A stretch of DNA of 9,105 bases from Candidatus Woesearchaeota archaeon (GCA_030630695.1 DAOVMP010000010.1:1-9105); one strand, 5' to 3'. Positions 1 to 5,234 are shown, counted from the stretch's first letter. The notes: a model not told the origin generated them from the letters alone. Made by a program: numbers and translations.

Positions 1-650
1 CATATGAAGACAACCCGCCGTTTGACTCTATCAATGATGTAACCGATCCCCACACTAGACGCGATCATAGCGCCTAAAAATAAGAGCATGAAGCGCCCGC
101 GCTCGATATATAATGCCTTCAATCCATCAAACATAGGTATGGGTAGCATATTAAATATAAATAAGAATATATTGATTACTTTTGTAACATGCAGTATTGA
201 TCTTACTTTTGGAGAAAAATTTCTTCCCGATCTTAACAAGACCCATGCACCTACAAATAAAATAAGATTCATTCCTGGTCCTGCAAAAGCAATTAAAGAC
301 ATTGCTAGGGGAGATATATTGTCACATCCGCCTGTTGGACAGATATTAACATATGCTGGAACAAAAAAGATAAATCCAGTTCTTAGAAGTTTTAGAGCAA
401 TACCAATTCCAAGCCAGGTATATGCTGCATGAAATATTGGCTCAAGACCATATGCCATTGCAACTAACTTGTGTCCTAGTTCGTGTAATATAAGTGCTGG
501 TGCAGTTACTATTATTGAGAATTTAAATGCCTGCCAGTCGAATACGTTCTTTGTTTTTTTACGTCGAAAAGAGAATATGCCCATCAATATATAACCTACT
601 GCTATGGTCATTATTATAATGTCAATGATTTCTTGTATTGATAATATCAT
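1..650 (-). CDS. Site-2 protease family (peptidase M50) membrane zinc protease, C-terminus cut by window edge
   Basis: The reading frame opens with ATG at 650-648 and stays open for 216 residues to the left edge, so the C-terminus is missing. The zinc-binding motif HELGH is at residues 56-60 inside a hydrophobic segment. The second family motif, NMLPIPMFDG, is at 167-176 and supplies the third ligand Asp175, as in the (N)xPxxxxDG motif of S2P proteases. A GPGMN motif at 124-128 matches the conserved GPxxN turn. Hydrophobic stretches near residues 8-27, 44-55, 79-100, 115-139, 155-172 and 187-206 fit a polytopic protein. M50 enzymes cleave transmembrane or membrane-proximal substrates within the bilayer; the substrate here is unknown. 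A Cys-containing loop (C104, C109) lies between the two motifs. The gene follows the poly-lysine ORF and hairpin at 707-806 and may be controlled through them. The last 120 bases are much richer in GC than the rest of the gene. Confidence 0.9.
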   Translation of the reverse strand, partial: MILSIQEIIDIIIMTIAVGYILMGIFSFRRKKTKNVFDWQAFKFSIIVTAPALILHELGHKLVAMAYGLEPIFHAAYTWLGIGIALKLLRTGFIFFVPAYVNICPTGGCDNISPLAMSLIAFAGPGMNLILFVGAWVLLRSGRNFSPKVRSILHVTKVINIFLFIFNMLPIPMFDGLKALYIERGRFMLLFLGAMIASSVGIGYIIDRVKRRVVFI

Positions 651-706
651 ATCTATTGTTCTTACAATAAGTCTTTATTAATCTTATGCTGAGAACGAGA
701 TAGAAT

Positions 707-742
707 AAAAAAGTTTACTGCCCCGAAAGGTCCCGAGGCAGT
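707..742 (-). terminator. Hairpin plus T-run after the poly-lysine ORF, terminator- or attenuator-like
   Basis: The transcribed minus strand can form a stem from ACTGCCTCG pairing with CGGGGCAGT (717-742). It has nine base pairs, one of them a G-U that would be a C-A mismatch on the plus strand, which favours the minus strand as the RNA. The loop is about 8 nt. Four bases after the stem the minus strand has six T (712-707). It sits 15 nt after the stop of the 11-codon poly-lysine ORF and 57 nt before the start of the M50 gene. It could end a short transcript or act conditionally on the protease gene; the sequence cannot decide. Confidence 0.55.
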
Positions 743-757
743 GAAAGGTAAAAGCCC

Positions 758-793
758 TTATTTCTTCTTCTTTTTCTTTTTCTTTTTTGCCAT
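758..793 (-). CDS. 11-residue poly-lysine mini-ORF (Met-Ala-Lys9), possible leader peptide
   Basis: ATG at 793-791 is followed by GCA, nine Lys codons (mixed AAA and AAG) and TAA at 760-758. The case for translation rests on a GAGGTG Shine-Dalgarno match (806-801) seven bases before the ATG. This is the clearest such site noticed in the window, where most genes look leaderless or lack an obvious site. The nine-Lys run followed by a hairpin and T-run resembles the geometry of a bacterial leader-peptide attenuator. Consecutive lysines are also known to slow ribosomes. It could instead be a very small basic protein, distantly reminiscent of eL41, or chance low-complexity sequence. I do not recognise a family. 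It lies between the DHH gene and the M50 gene, on the same strand. Confidence 0.45.
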   Translation of the reverse strand: MAKKKKKKKKK

Positions 794-800
794 TTACCTG

Positions 801-806
801 CACCTC
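801..806 (-). promoter_or_regulatory. Strong Shine-Dalgarno site for the poly-lysine ORF
   Basis: The minus strand reads GAGGTG, complementary to the conserved CACCUC near the 3' end of archaeal 16S rRNA. It is seven bases from the ATG at 793, an optimal distance. It is the main reason to treat the poly-lysine ORF as translated. Confidence 0.55.
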
Positions 807-850
807 TTTTTATTTTTTATCTTAATTTACTTAAATAATTGAATTAATAG

Positions 851-859
851 TATTTAAAT
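851..859 (-). promoter_or_regulatory. Candidate TATA box for the poly-lysine ORF / M50 transcript
   Basis: The minus strand reads ATTTAAATA just downstream of the DHH stop codon. A start of transcription about 25 nt further on would give a leader of about 35 nt that contains the Shine-Dalgarno site. The whole region is AT-rich, so the assignment is weak; a second candidate, TTATTTAAG, is at about 838-830. Confidence 0.3.
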
Positions 860-879
860 GTTTTGATTTTTTTGTGTAT

Positions 880-1830
880 TTAGTCTAGAAAGAAATTCTT
901 TAATTGCCGGTCAATTAAAAAAATTATTTTATCTAAGTTTTCCGACGAGATATTCTTTTGTATTTTTCCGCCTGCAGCATATGGATGACCGCCCCCGTCG
1001 AATAATTGTGCTATTTTACTTAAATCTATATCAACATTATCTTTTCTTCTAAAGCTTATTTTGCCGTTTCTAAAAAAAATTACTGAGATATCTATTGCAC
1101 TGTGGCTGTCAAGCATCTTTTGTCCTGCATCTGCACTGCTTAAGATGCTTGAGGAAAGTGCAAATCCCAATCTTAAGTCGACATATTTTTTTATCACAAG
1201 TTTTTTCATTAAATCTTCTGATGCTTTTGTCTTTTTTTGCAGATATTCTTTTCTGATTTTCTCAAATCTTTCTGACCAGACAACCCCGCGGGACAATATA
1301 TCGGCGAGTTCTTTTTTGCTGAATCCAGATTGTATTAAATCTGCTAATTTGATTGCTGTTTGGTTTTGTCTTATCCAAAATTCTATGTCGTGAGCTAGTG
1401 TTTTCAATTCTATTGCAACAGGGTCTTTTGGAAGGAATTTATTACAGGCAAGTTCTGCGGAGCATAGTTTTGATTCCTTTTTAGTCGAATTTTTTAATGT
1501 TCCTGAGAAATCTAGAGAATGTATGTGTTTCATCATTATGCTTATTGTATTTGCATCATAAGGGTGATGGCAGTTCCAATACGCTATTTTGTTGTTTCGG
1601 GATATTTGTTTGAATTTTTCCTCGAGGTTTTGTATTTGTTCTGGAGGAAAATCAAGAATAAATATTAGATCCCCTTTTAAATTTGACATCTCCGGGAATT
1701 TCTCCTCGATATTCTGATAGTTTAGAAATCCTCCAAGGCGTATTTTTGCTTTTCTTAGTCGAGCATATCTGAAAAGTATTGCCGCTGCGGCAATGCCGTC
1801 AAGCTGTTCAGAACAATATATAATCCACAT
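880..1830 (-). CDS. DHH/DHHA1 phosphoesterase-like protein with altered metal-ligand motifs
   Basis: The 316-residue product has the RecJ/nanoRNase-type two-domain layout. The N-terminal DHH domain includes LDGIAAAA (residues 10-17), ILDF (58-61) and CHHP (87-90). An AHD at 146-148 follows, and the C-terminal DHHA1 domain has GGGHPYAAGG at 279-288, the substrate-binding signature. Active members hydrolyse phosphodiesters in short oligonucleotides, cyclic dinucleotides or single-stranded DNA with two Mn ions. Two expected ligands look changed: the first Asp of the DxDG motif is Gln9, and the first Asp of the DHH triad is Cys87. The nucleotide sequence around 1575 reads AAC TGC CAT CAC, confirming Asn-Cys-His-His. 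Activity may therefore be weak, altered or lost, although the DHHA1 signature is intact. The start at 1830 is supported because the first motif begins only nine residues in. Upstream lies the structured element at 1881-1973. Confidence 0.85.
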   Translation of the reverse strand: MWIIYCSEQLDGIAAAAILFRYARLRKAKIRLGGFLNYQNIEEKFPEMSNLKGDLIFILDFPPEQIQNLEEKFKQISRNNKIAYWNCHHPYDANTISIMMKHIHSLDFSGTLKNSTKKESKLCSAELACNKFLPKDPVAIELKTLAHDIEFWIRQNQTAIKLADLIQSGFSKKELADILSRGVVWSERFEKIRKEYLQKKTKASEDLMKKLVIKKYVDLRLGFALSSSILSSADAGQKMLDSHSAIDISVIFFRNGKISFRRKDNVDIDLSKIAQLFDGGGHPYAAGGKIQKNISSENLDKIIFLIDRQLKNFFLD

Positions 1831-1880
1831 ACATATAGTATTATGTGATGTGTTCTTTATTAATTTTATGGCATATCATA

Positions 1881-1973
1881 TGTTAGTGCGTAGTTTGCCG
1901 ATGAAGAGTGTAAATCATGCGATACGACCTGAACGAAGTGAGGTTGAGAAGCAAGCAAGGCCTCGCACTAACA
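1881..1973. ncRNA. GC-rich intergenic element closed by a perfect 10-bp inverted repeat; candidate structured RNA
   Basis: TGTTAGTGCG at 1881-1890 pairs perfectly with CGCACTAACA at 1964-1973. The 93 bases contain 44 G or C (47%), against 11 of 50 (22%) in the adjoining 1831-1880; GC-rich islands between genes in AT-rich archaea are often structured RNAs. Inside, ACC (1927-1929) and GGT (1942-1944) frame CTGA and GTGA with possible sheared G-A pairs, like a kink-loop. A weak second stem is 1893-1898 with 1910-1915. On the plus strand ACA directly follows the closing stem (1973-1975), as in H/ACA guides, but the pocket geometry does not fit well. It lies between the 3' end of the 245-aa gene and the 5' end of the DHH gene. 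It could be a minus-strand 5' leader element, a free small RNA on either strand, or a mini-transposon with terminal inverted repeats; no flanking target duplication is visible. The remainder of the gap (1831-1880, 1974-1985) shows nothing further. Confidence 0.45.
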
Positions 1974-1985
1974 CAAAGAAATGAT

Positions 1986-2723
1986 TTATTCACTTATTTC
2001 TGCTTGATCAACAAATTCTTCAAGAGGTATTGATATAGGATGTATTATTCTATACCAAGTGTATAATAATTTATCAGTTGATTTCAATATATCTAATCCT
2101 TCTCCTTTTAGTATTATACAGTTATCTTTCATTAATACTGCAGGATCGCCGTTTGCCGCGACGATAATTACCGATTTATTAGAAGTTTCACAGGTCACTA
2201 TTGGTCTGTTTTCACATGCCACGGTTTCATTTTTTATGCAAGCAGCTATTGGTTTTTTGATAAAAGCTCTCACAAGGCTTAGGCTCAATTCTGAGTTTGC
2301 AAGCGCAGTATACTTGAATTCGCGTGGGTCTGCTGTTGGATCAAATGATATGTATATATCATGTTGATTAAATGTTTCTGTTATAGTGCCGAATACAGGA
2401 ACATCTTCAACCTCTTCAGGATTGTATCTTAATGATACGATATATGTTTGTTCATTATTTTGCCATTTGGTGTGCCAAAGCCCGCCTATTTTTTCAAATG
2501 AAAATCCATTGTATTCCATTGTCGGATAACTATCATCTTGATCAGGATACATCCATGATATTCCAAAGACAATAAATAAGAAAATAAAGATAAATAATAC
2601 AATCAGAAAAATCATGAATTTTTTTGCAGAAGGTGTTAATGGTTTATCTTCTGCTTGTAGTTCTGCATCTATTTTTTTAGCTTCTTCTGGACTTTCTATT
2701 GGACAAGCACCAGGACATCCCAT
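1986..2723 (-). CDS. Membrane-anchored protein of unknown function, paralogue of the upstream gene
   Basis: 245 residues. A cytoplasmic N-terminus of about 35 residues with Cys3 and Cys7 is followed by one strongly hydrophobic segment (about 36-57) and then a soluble domain. With Lys34-Lys35 before the membrane segment, the soluble domain is predicted outside the cell. Its landmarks are EYNGFSF at 70-76, a run of four Cys (162, 170, 178, 202) and KDNCIILKG at 199-207. The same landmarks occur in the gene just upstream (EYNGYKF and NNNCVIINIG), so the two are diverged tandem duplicates. The last two Cys may form a disulfide, judged by their conservation between the two copies. The ATG lies one base after the stop of the upstream gene, which supports this start and a shared transcript. 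I do not recognise a characterised family. Confidence 0.8.
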   Translation of the reverse strand: MGCPGACPIESPEEAKKIDAELQAEDKPLTPSAKKFMIFLIVLFIFIFLFIVFGISWMYPDQDDSYPTMEYNGFSFEKIGGLWHTKWQNNEQTYIVSLRYNPEEVEDVPVFGTITETFNQHDIYISFDPTADPREFKYTALANSELSLSLVRAFIKKPIAACIKNETVACENRPIVTCETSNKSVIIVAANGDPAVLMKDNCIILKGEGLDILKSTDKLLYTWYRIIHPISIPLEEFVDQAEISE

Positions 2724-2724
2724 T

Positions 2725-3330
2725 TTATTCCATTATTCCTGCCATATGATAGAATAGCAGGTCTCCCACTCGATATGCATCATTTATATTGCCGATATTA
2801 ATAATTACGCAATTATTATTAAATGTTATGTTTGTTAATACTCCTTCTTGAAAGAGAATCACCGGCAATGTTGGTGTTGCATTGCGGCAATCTATTTGTG
2901 TTATTTGCTCAAAATCAGTATTATCTACAATTCCCGGCATGACATATTTATCTATTTTTTCCAGCTTATTATTTAATTCAAATTGTTGTTCTGCAAAAAA
3001 TTCTTTGTATTCTGAATCACCATCATATGTTATTGCAATTACTTGTGAATTATCTAAAACTACTTTTACTGCAGAACTGATATTTATACCTTCTAATTGT
3101 TCTGGAAAGTAGTTAAGTGATATTTTTTGATTGTTTACTTCTATCTGTATGCCATTATAAAGCTGTGTAAACTTATAACCGTTGTATTCTCTCTCTATTG
3201 TATTGTCTTCCATTTGATAAGACATCATAAATCCAAGAACACTGAATACCATTATGCTGGCTAAAAATAAGGACACTAATACTTTTGGTTCTTTTGCTTT
3301 TCTTAGGATTCTTTTTAGTATTTGCGCCAT
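2725..3330 (-). CDS. Membrane-anchored protein of unknown function, paralogue of the downstream gene
   Basis: 201 residues. A basic N-terminus (KRILRKAKEPK) precedes one hydrophobic segment at about 17-37; the remaining domain is predicted to be extracytoplasmic. EYNGYKF at 48-54 begins the soluble domain, and Cys148 and Cys174 match Cys178 and Cys202 of the neighbouring paralogue with similar spacing (26 against 24). NNNCVIINIG at 171-180 aligns with the neighbour's KDNCIILKG. The gene starts 10 nt after the stop of the radical SAM gene and ends 1 nt before the next start, so the three genes form a compact operon. No catalytic motif is visible, and the function is unknown. A structural or binding role at the cell surface is inference only. 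Confidence 0.8.
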   Translation of the reverse strand: MAQILKRILRKAKEPKVLVSLFLASIMVFSVLGFMMSYQMEDNTIEREYNGYKFTQLYNGIQIEVNNQKISLNYFPEQLEGINISSAVKVVLDNSQVIAITYDGDSEYKEFFAEQQFELNNKLEKIDKYVMPGIVDNTDFEQITQIDCRNATPTLPVILFQEGVLTNITFNNNCVIINIGNINDAYRVGDLLFYHMAGIME

Positions 3331-3340
3331 TGTATATTGT

Positions 3341-4345
3341 TTATTCTATTCTATTTATATTTTTTTCCATCGTTTTAATATATTGTTTTAATTTTTCTTT
3401 TATTTGTTCTTTAAGTTCAGTATTTAAGTCTAGTGAATCAACTTCTTTATTCCAGTCGATATTTGGTAGTTCTGTTAGTGTTCCGTTTAGAGGCCTTTCT
3501 GCTTTTTTTGCTTCATGTTCTATTGTTTCTGCCTGTTTTGTACCAAAAAGTTTTGTTGCTGGAAATTTGGTTATTGCATTTGCTCCTGCTTTTAGTAATA
3601 TTCCTGCTTCTTTATATCTTCGTGCGGTTGTTCCAGCAATTATTTCTATTTTTGGAAATGCTATTCGTGTTTTTGCTATCCAATCGGCATAATATTCTGT
3701 TTCCGGTCCTTGTTTATTTTCAAAAATAGTTCCTGAAACTGGTTTTAAGGCATAAAATGTTATTCTATCTAACTTATGTTCTTTAATAAAATCTTTTAGC
3801 AGTTCAAAGTCTTTTTGTTTTTCTCCTAATCCTATTACTATTGTAATACTTTTCTTAAACCCAAGTTTATCAGCTAATTTCAACATATCTGAATATGGTT
3901 CGATTGGTTTGTCAGGACAGAGTTCATCATGCAGTTTTTCGTCTACTGTTTCGATTGATGCACAAATTCCTTCTACATACGGTTTCAATTGTTTTAATTC
4001 TTCTTCGGTAAATGAACCTAAGTTTATCCAAACTTTGTTTTTTAATATTTGATTTATGTTTTGTATTATTTTTAATAACTCATCAAATGGATATATTCCA
4101 TATCCTCCTGTTAAGAATTCTATATTCCATCCTAACTTTTTTGCTAGAATTGCTTCAACTAAGATTGATGCCATGCTTCTTTTAGCATTTTGTGCATGTT
4201 TTACTTTATGATGTATTGTTGATCTAAAGCAGAATTTGCATGTTCCTTTTTCACAATACCAGCTAAGAAAGATGCATCTGCCATAATATGACTCTTTTGG
4301 AAAGTTTTCTAGATATGTTTTGTTTGCTTGTTCTATGAAACTCAT
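3341..4345 (-). CDS. Radical SAM enzyme, biotin synthase/HydE/HmdB-like, with CX4CX2C cluster motif
   Basis: 334 residues, TIM-barrel radical SAM layout. The cluster-binding cysteines are C31, C36 and C39 (CEKGTCKFC). This is CX4CX2C instead of the canonical CX3CX2C; the nucleotides near 4247-4223 confirm four residues between the first two. LTGGYG at 78-83 sits where the SAM-contacting GGE motif is found. SIETVDEKLHD (130-140), FYALKPVSGT (197-206) and RIAFPKIEIIAG (227-238) resemble biotin synthase-related proteins. AGANAITKFPATKLFGT at 253-269 is a typical C-terminal segment of that group. The enzyme should cleave SAM reductively to a 5'-deoxyadenosyl radical in the cytoplasm; the substrate is unknown. 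It heads an operon with two paralogous membrane-anchored proteins. The ATG at 4345 lies about 26 nt from the centre of a strong TATA box, so the transcript is probably leaderless. Confidence 0.85.
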   Translation of the reverse strand: MSFIEQANKTYLENFPKESYYGRCIFLSWYCEKGTCKFCFRSTIHHKVKHAQNAKRSMASILVEAILAKKLGWNIEFLTGGYGIYPFDELLKIIQNINQILKNKVWINLGSFTEEELKQLKPYVEGICASIETVDEKLHDELCPDKPIEPYSDMLKLADKLGFKKSITIVIGLGEKQKDFELLKDFIKEHKLDRITFYALKPVSGTIFENKQGPETEYYADWIAKTRIAFPKIEIIAGTTARRYKEAGILLKAGANAITKFPATKLFGTKQAETIEHEAKKAERPLNGTLTELPNIDWNKEVDSLDLNTELKEQIKEKLKQYIKTMEKNINRIE

Positions 4346-4367
4346 GTAAAAGATTCATAGAGAATAG

Positions 4368-4375
4368 TATATAAA
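4368..4375 (-). promoter_or_regulatory. TATA box of the radical SAM operon
   Basis: The minus strand reads TTTATATA, an excellent archaeal TATA box. It is 22 nt from the ATG at 4345 (centre to ATG about 26 nt), which predicts initiation at or next to the start codon. Confidence 0.65.
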
Positions 4376-4397
4376 GCTATTTCTTCTCAATAGAAAA

Positions 4398-4406
4398 CCA
4401 TAAATA
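4398..4406 (+). promoter_or_regulatory. Candidate TATA box of the methyltransferase-like gene
   Basis: CCATAAATA is centred about 26 nt before the ATG at 4429, again predicting a leaderless transcript. It is a weaker match than the box on the opposite strand at 4368-4375. The two divergent genes thus appear to have separate boxes about 30 nt apart. Confidence 0.45.
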
Positions 4407-4428
4407 CTGTGTTCTATTCATAAATCGT

Positions 4429-4965
4429 ATGGGAGATGATTATATTAATAGAGCTAATGCGATTTTTAAGGATAATCCTGATTTGCGAAAGCTTTCTGAG
4501 AGTACTTTTCAAGTATTAGCTGAGTTGATTAATAAATATAATCCAAAAACTCCTTTGGATATTAAACTAAAAGATATTTCTGCTGTAAAAGATAAGAAAA
4601 ACACGCATGATATGCTTATCAGTATTGAAGTTATTGAAAGAGTTCATAATCCCCGTCTTTTGCTTAAACTGATGCATAGAATTTTAGAAGATAATGGAAC
4701 ATTAATCTTGATTGTTACAAATAATCAAAACTGGTTTGCTCGTTTGATTTATTTATTTACAGGTCATTTTCCTGTGTTTCCTAACAAAGAAAGTGGACGT
4801 TTCTTGCCTTCTTTCTTATGGCAAATCCAATTGTTAAGTCGAGATATATTCGATATTGAAAAAATAACCTATAATCGCAGTGTTATTCCTTTGATTAGAT
4901 TGAAACTCCCATTCAAAAATCTATTTTTTGGAGAGAATATTATTCTGGTTCTTAAAAAGAAATAA
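4429..4965 (+). CDS. Class I SAM methyltransferase-like protein lacking the SAM-binding glycine motif
   Basis: 178 residues. The C-terminal two thirds follow the Methyltransf_11-like pattern: a post-II segment ISIEVIERVHNPRLLLK (residues 64-80), then the HRILEDNGTLILIV strand-turn-strand (83-96), then a helical insertion and a closing strand pair (FFGENIILVLKKK). Family members usually have EHV in the first motif and LKPGG in the second; here they are ERV and LEDNG. The first about 60 residues are where the Rossmann motif I (DxGxGxG) should be, but they contain only TPLDIKLKDIS and no glycine-rich loop. The protein may therefore be a non-catalytic or partner-dependent methyltransferase fold, or a decaying gene. 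The frame itself is intact. Its stop codon ends at 4965, directly against the 3' end of the convergent tRNA gene. Function not assigned. Confidence 0.75.
   Translation: MGDDYINRANAIFKDNPDLRKLSESTFQVLAELINKYNPKTPLDIKLKDISAVKDKKNTHDMLISIEVIERVHNPRLLLKLMHRILEDNGTLILIVTNNQNWFARLIYLFTGHFPVFPNKESGRFLPSFLWQIQLLSRDIFDIEKITYNRSVIPLIRLKLPFKNLFFGENIILVLKKK
4954..4963 (-). terminator. T-rich stretch after tRNA-Thr, probable termination region
   Basis: Downstream of the tRNA discriminator base the minus strand reads ATTTCTTTTT. Archaeal RNA polymerase terminates at such T-rich tracts without a hairpin. The tract is inside the 3' end of the convergent methyltransferase-like gene. Confidence 0.35.
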
Positions 4966-5051
4966 GCCCTCGAGGGGATTTGCACCCCCGATCTGCGCTT
5001 ATCTCTCGATTTAATACGAGAGCGCCGCTATAGCTACTAAGCTACGAGGGC
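4966..5051 (-). tRNA. tRNA-Thr(CGT) with a 14-nt intron
   Basis: The minus strand folds as a tRNA with a perfect 7-bp acceptor stem (GCCCTCG with CGAGGGC), T8-A9, a D stem GCT/AGC, a five-base variable loop AGATC, and a T arm GGGGG-TGCAAAT-CCCCT. The anticodon stem GCGCT (5025-5021) pairs with AGCGC (4999-4995) around 21 bases. Removing 14 leaves a standard 7-base loop CTCGTAA with anticodon CGT at 5018-5016, reading ACG. The spliced molecule is exactly 72 nt before the discriminator. That base is T (4965), and G1-C72, C2-G71 and U73 agree with the known threonine identity elements of archaeal tRNAs. CCA is not encoded. Oddities: the D loop has AGC where GG is usual, and the T loop has G at position 55. 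The gene begins 5 nt after the zinc-ribbon stop and has no room for its own promoter. Confidence 0.9.
5001..5014 (-). other. tRNA intron at the canonical 37/38 position
   Basis: The intron TTAAATCGAGAGAT follows base 37. CTCG at tRNA positions 32-35 pairs with CGAG inside the intron, giving the 4-bp central helix expected for the archaeal splicing endonuclease. The 5' side is a bulge-loop of eight bases, and the 3' side has about five unpaired bases instead of three. It is therefore a relaxed bulge-helix-loop substrate. The exact boundaries are set by requiring a 7-base anticodon loop. Confidence 0.75.
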
Positions 5052-5056
5052 GGTGA

Positions 5057-5212
5057 TTACAAATTCATCAGAATTTCTTCTTTTGTCTTGAACTTTTTTT
5101 GACACTCAAAGCAAATCATGTGTTTTTTACCTTTTGAATCTTTGATTATGGTTCCTAGTATTTTTTTTAGAAAAGTCTCTCCTATTTTTTTCTTACATAT
5201 CTCGCATTTCAT
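5057..5212 (-). CDS. 51-residue zinc-ribbon protein
   Basis: The frame ATG (5212-5210) to TAA (5059-5057) encodes 51 residues. CEIC at residues 3-6 and CFEC at 34-37 form a CX2C...CX2C zinc ribbon, separated by a Lys-rich section with ETFLKKILGT. The C-terminus is basic (QKKFKTKEEIL). Small proteins of this pattern beginning MKCEIC are, as far as I recall, common in archaea, but I cannot name a function; nucleic-acid or ribosome binding is plausible. It diverges from ABCE1 and shares its TATA box, and it is followed 5 nt later by tRNA-Thr, so it is probably co-transcribed with the tRNA. The start is supported by its position 22 nt from the TATA box and by the motif beginning at residue 3. Confidence 0.8.
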   Translation of the reverse strand: MKCEICKKKIGETFLKKILGTIIKDSKGKKHMICFECQKKFKTKEEILMNL

Positions 5213-5234
5213 ACTCTTTAAATATAGTAATATA

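Noticed and set aside
88..432. Plus-strand open frame of 114 codons
   Set aside because: It is antisense to the M50 protease, whose HELGH and DG motifs are on the minus strand.
1881..1973. C/D-box or H/ACA guide RNA identity for the structured element
   Set aside because: C-like (CCGATGA) and D'-like (CTGA) boxes are imperfect and no terminal D box is present. For H/ACA, an ACA follows the stem, but the hairpin is too long and the guide pocket does not form convincingly.
1793..1984. Plus-strand open frame of 63 codons across the DHH 5' region and the structured element
   Set aside because: No coding character, and it runs through the inverted-repeat element and into the DHH start; the RNA or DNA element explains the region better.
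4966..5051. Intron-less type II tRNA (Leu or Ser) with a long variable arm
   Set aside because: With base 27 directly after the D arm, GCGCT cannot pair at the normal 17-base distance. The CTCTCG/CGAGAG helix is misplaced and has an 8-base loop. The intron model gives exact standard lengths.
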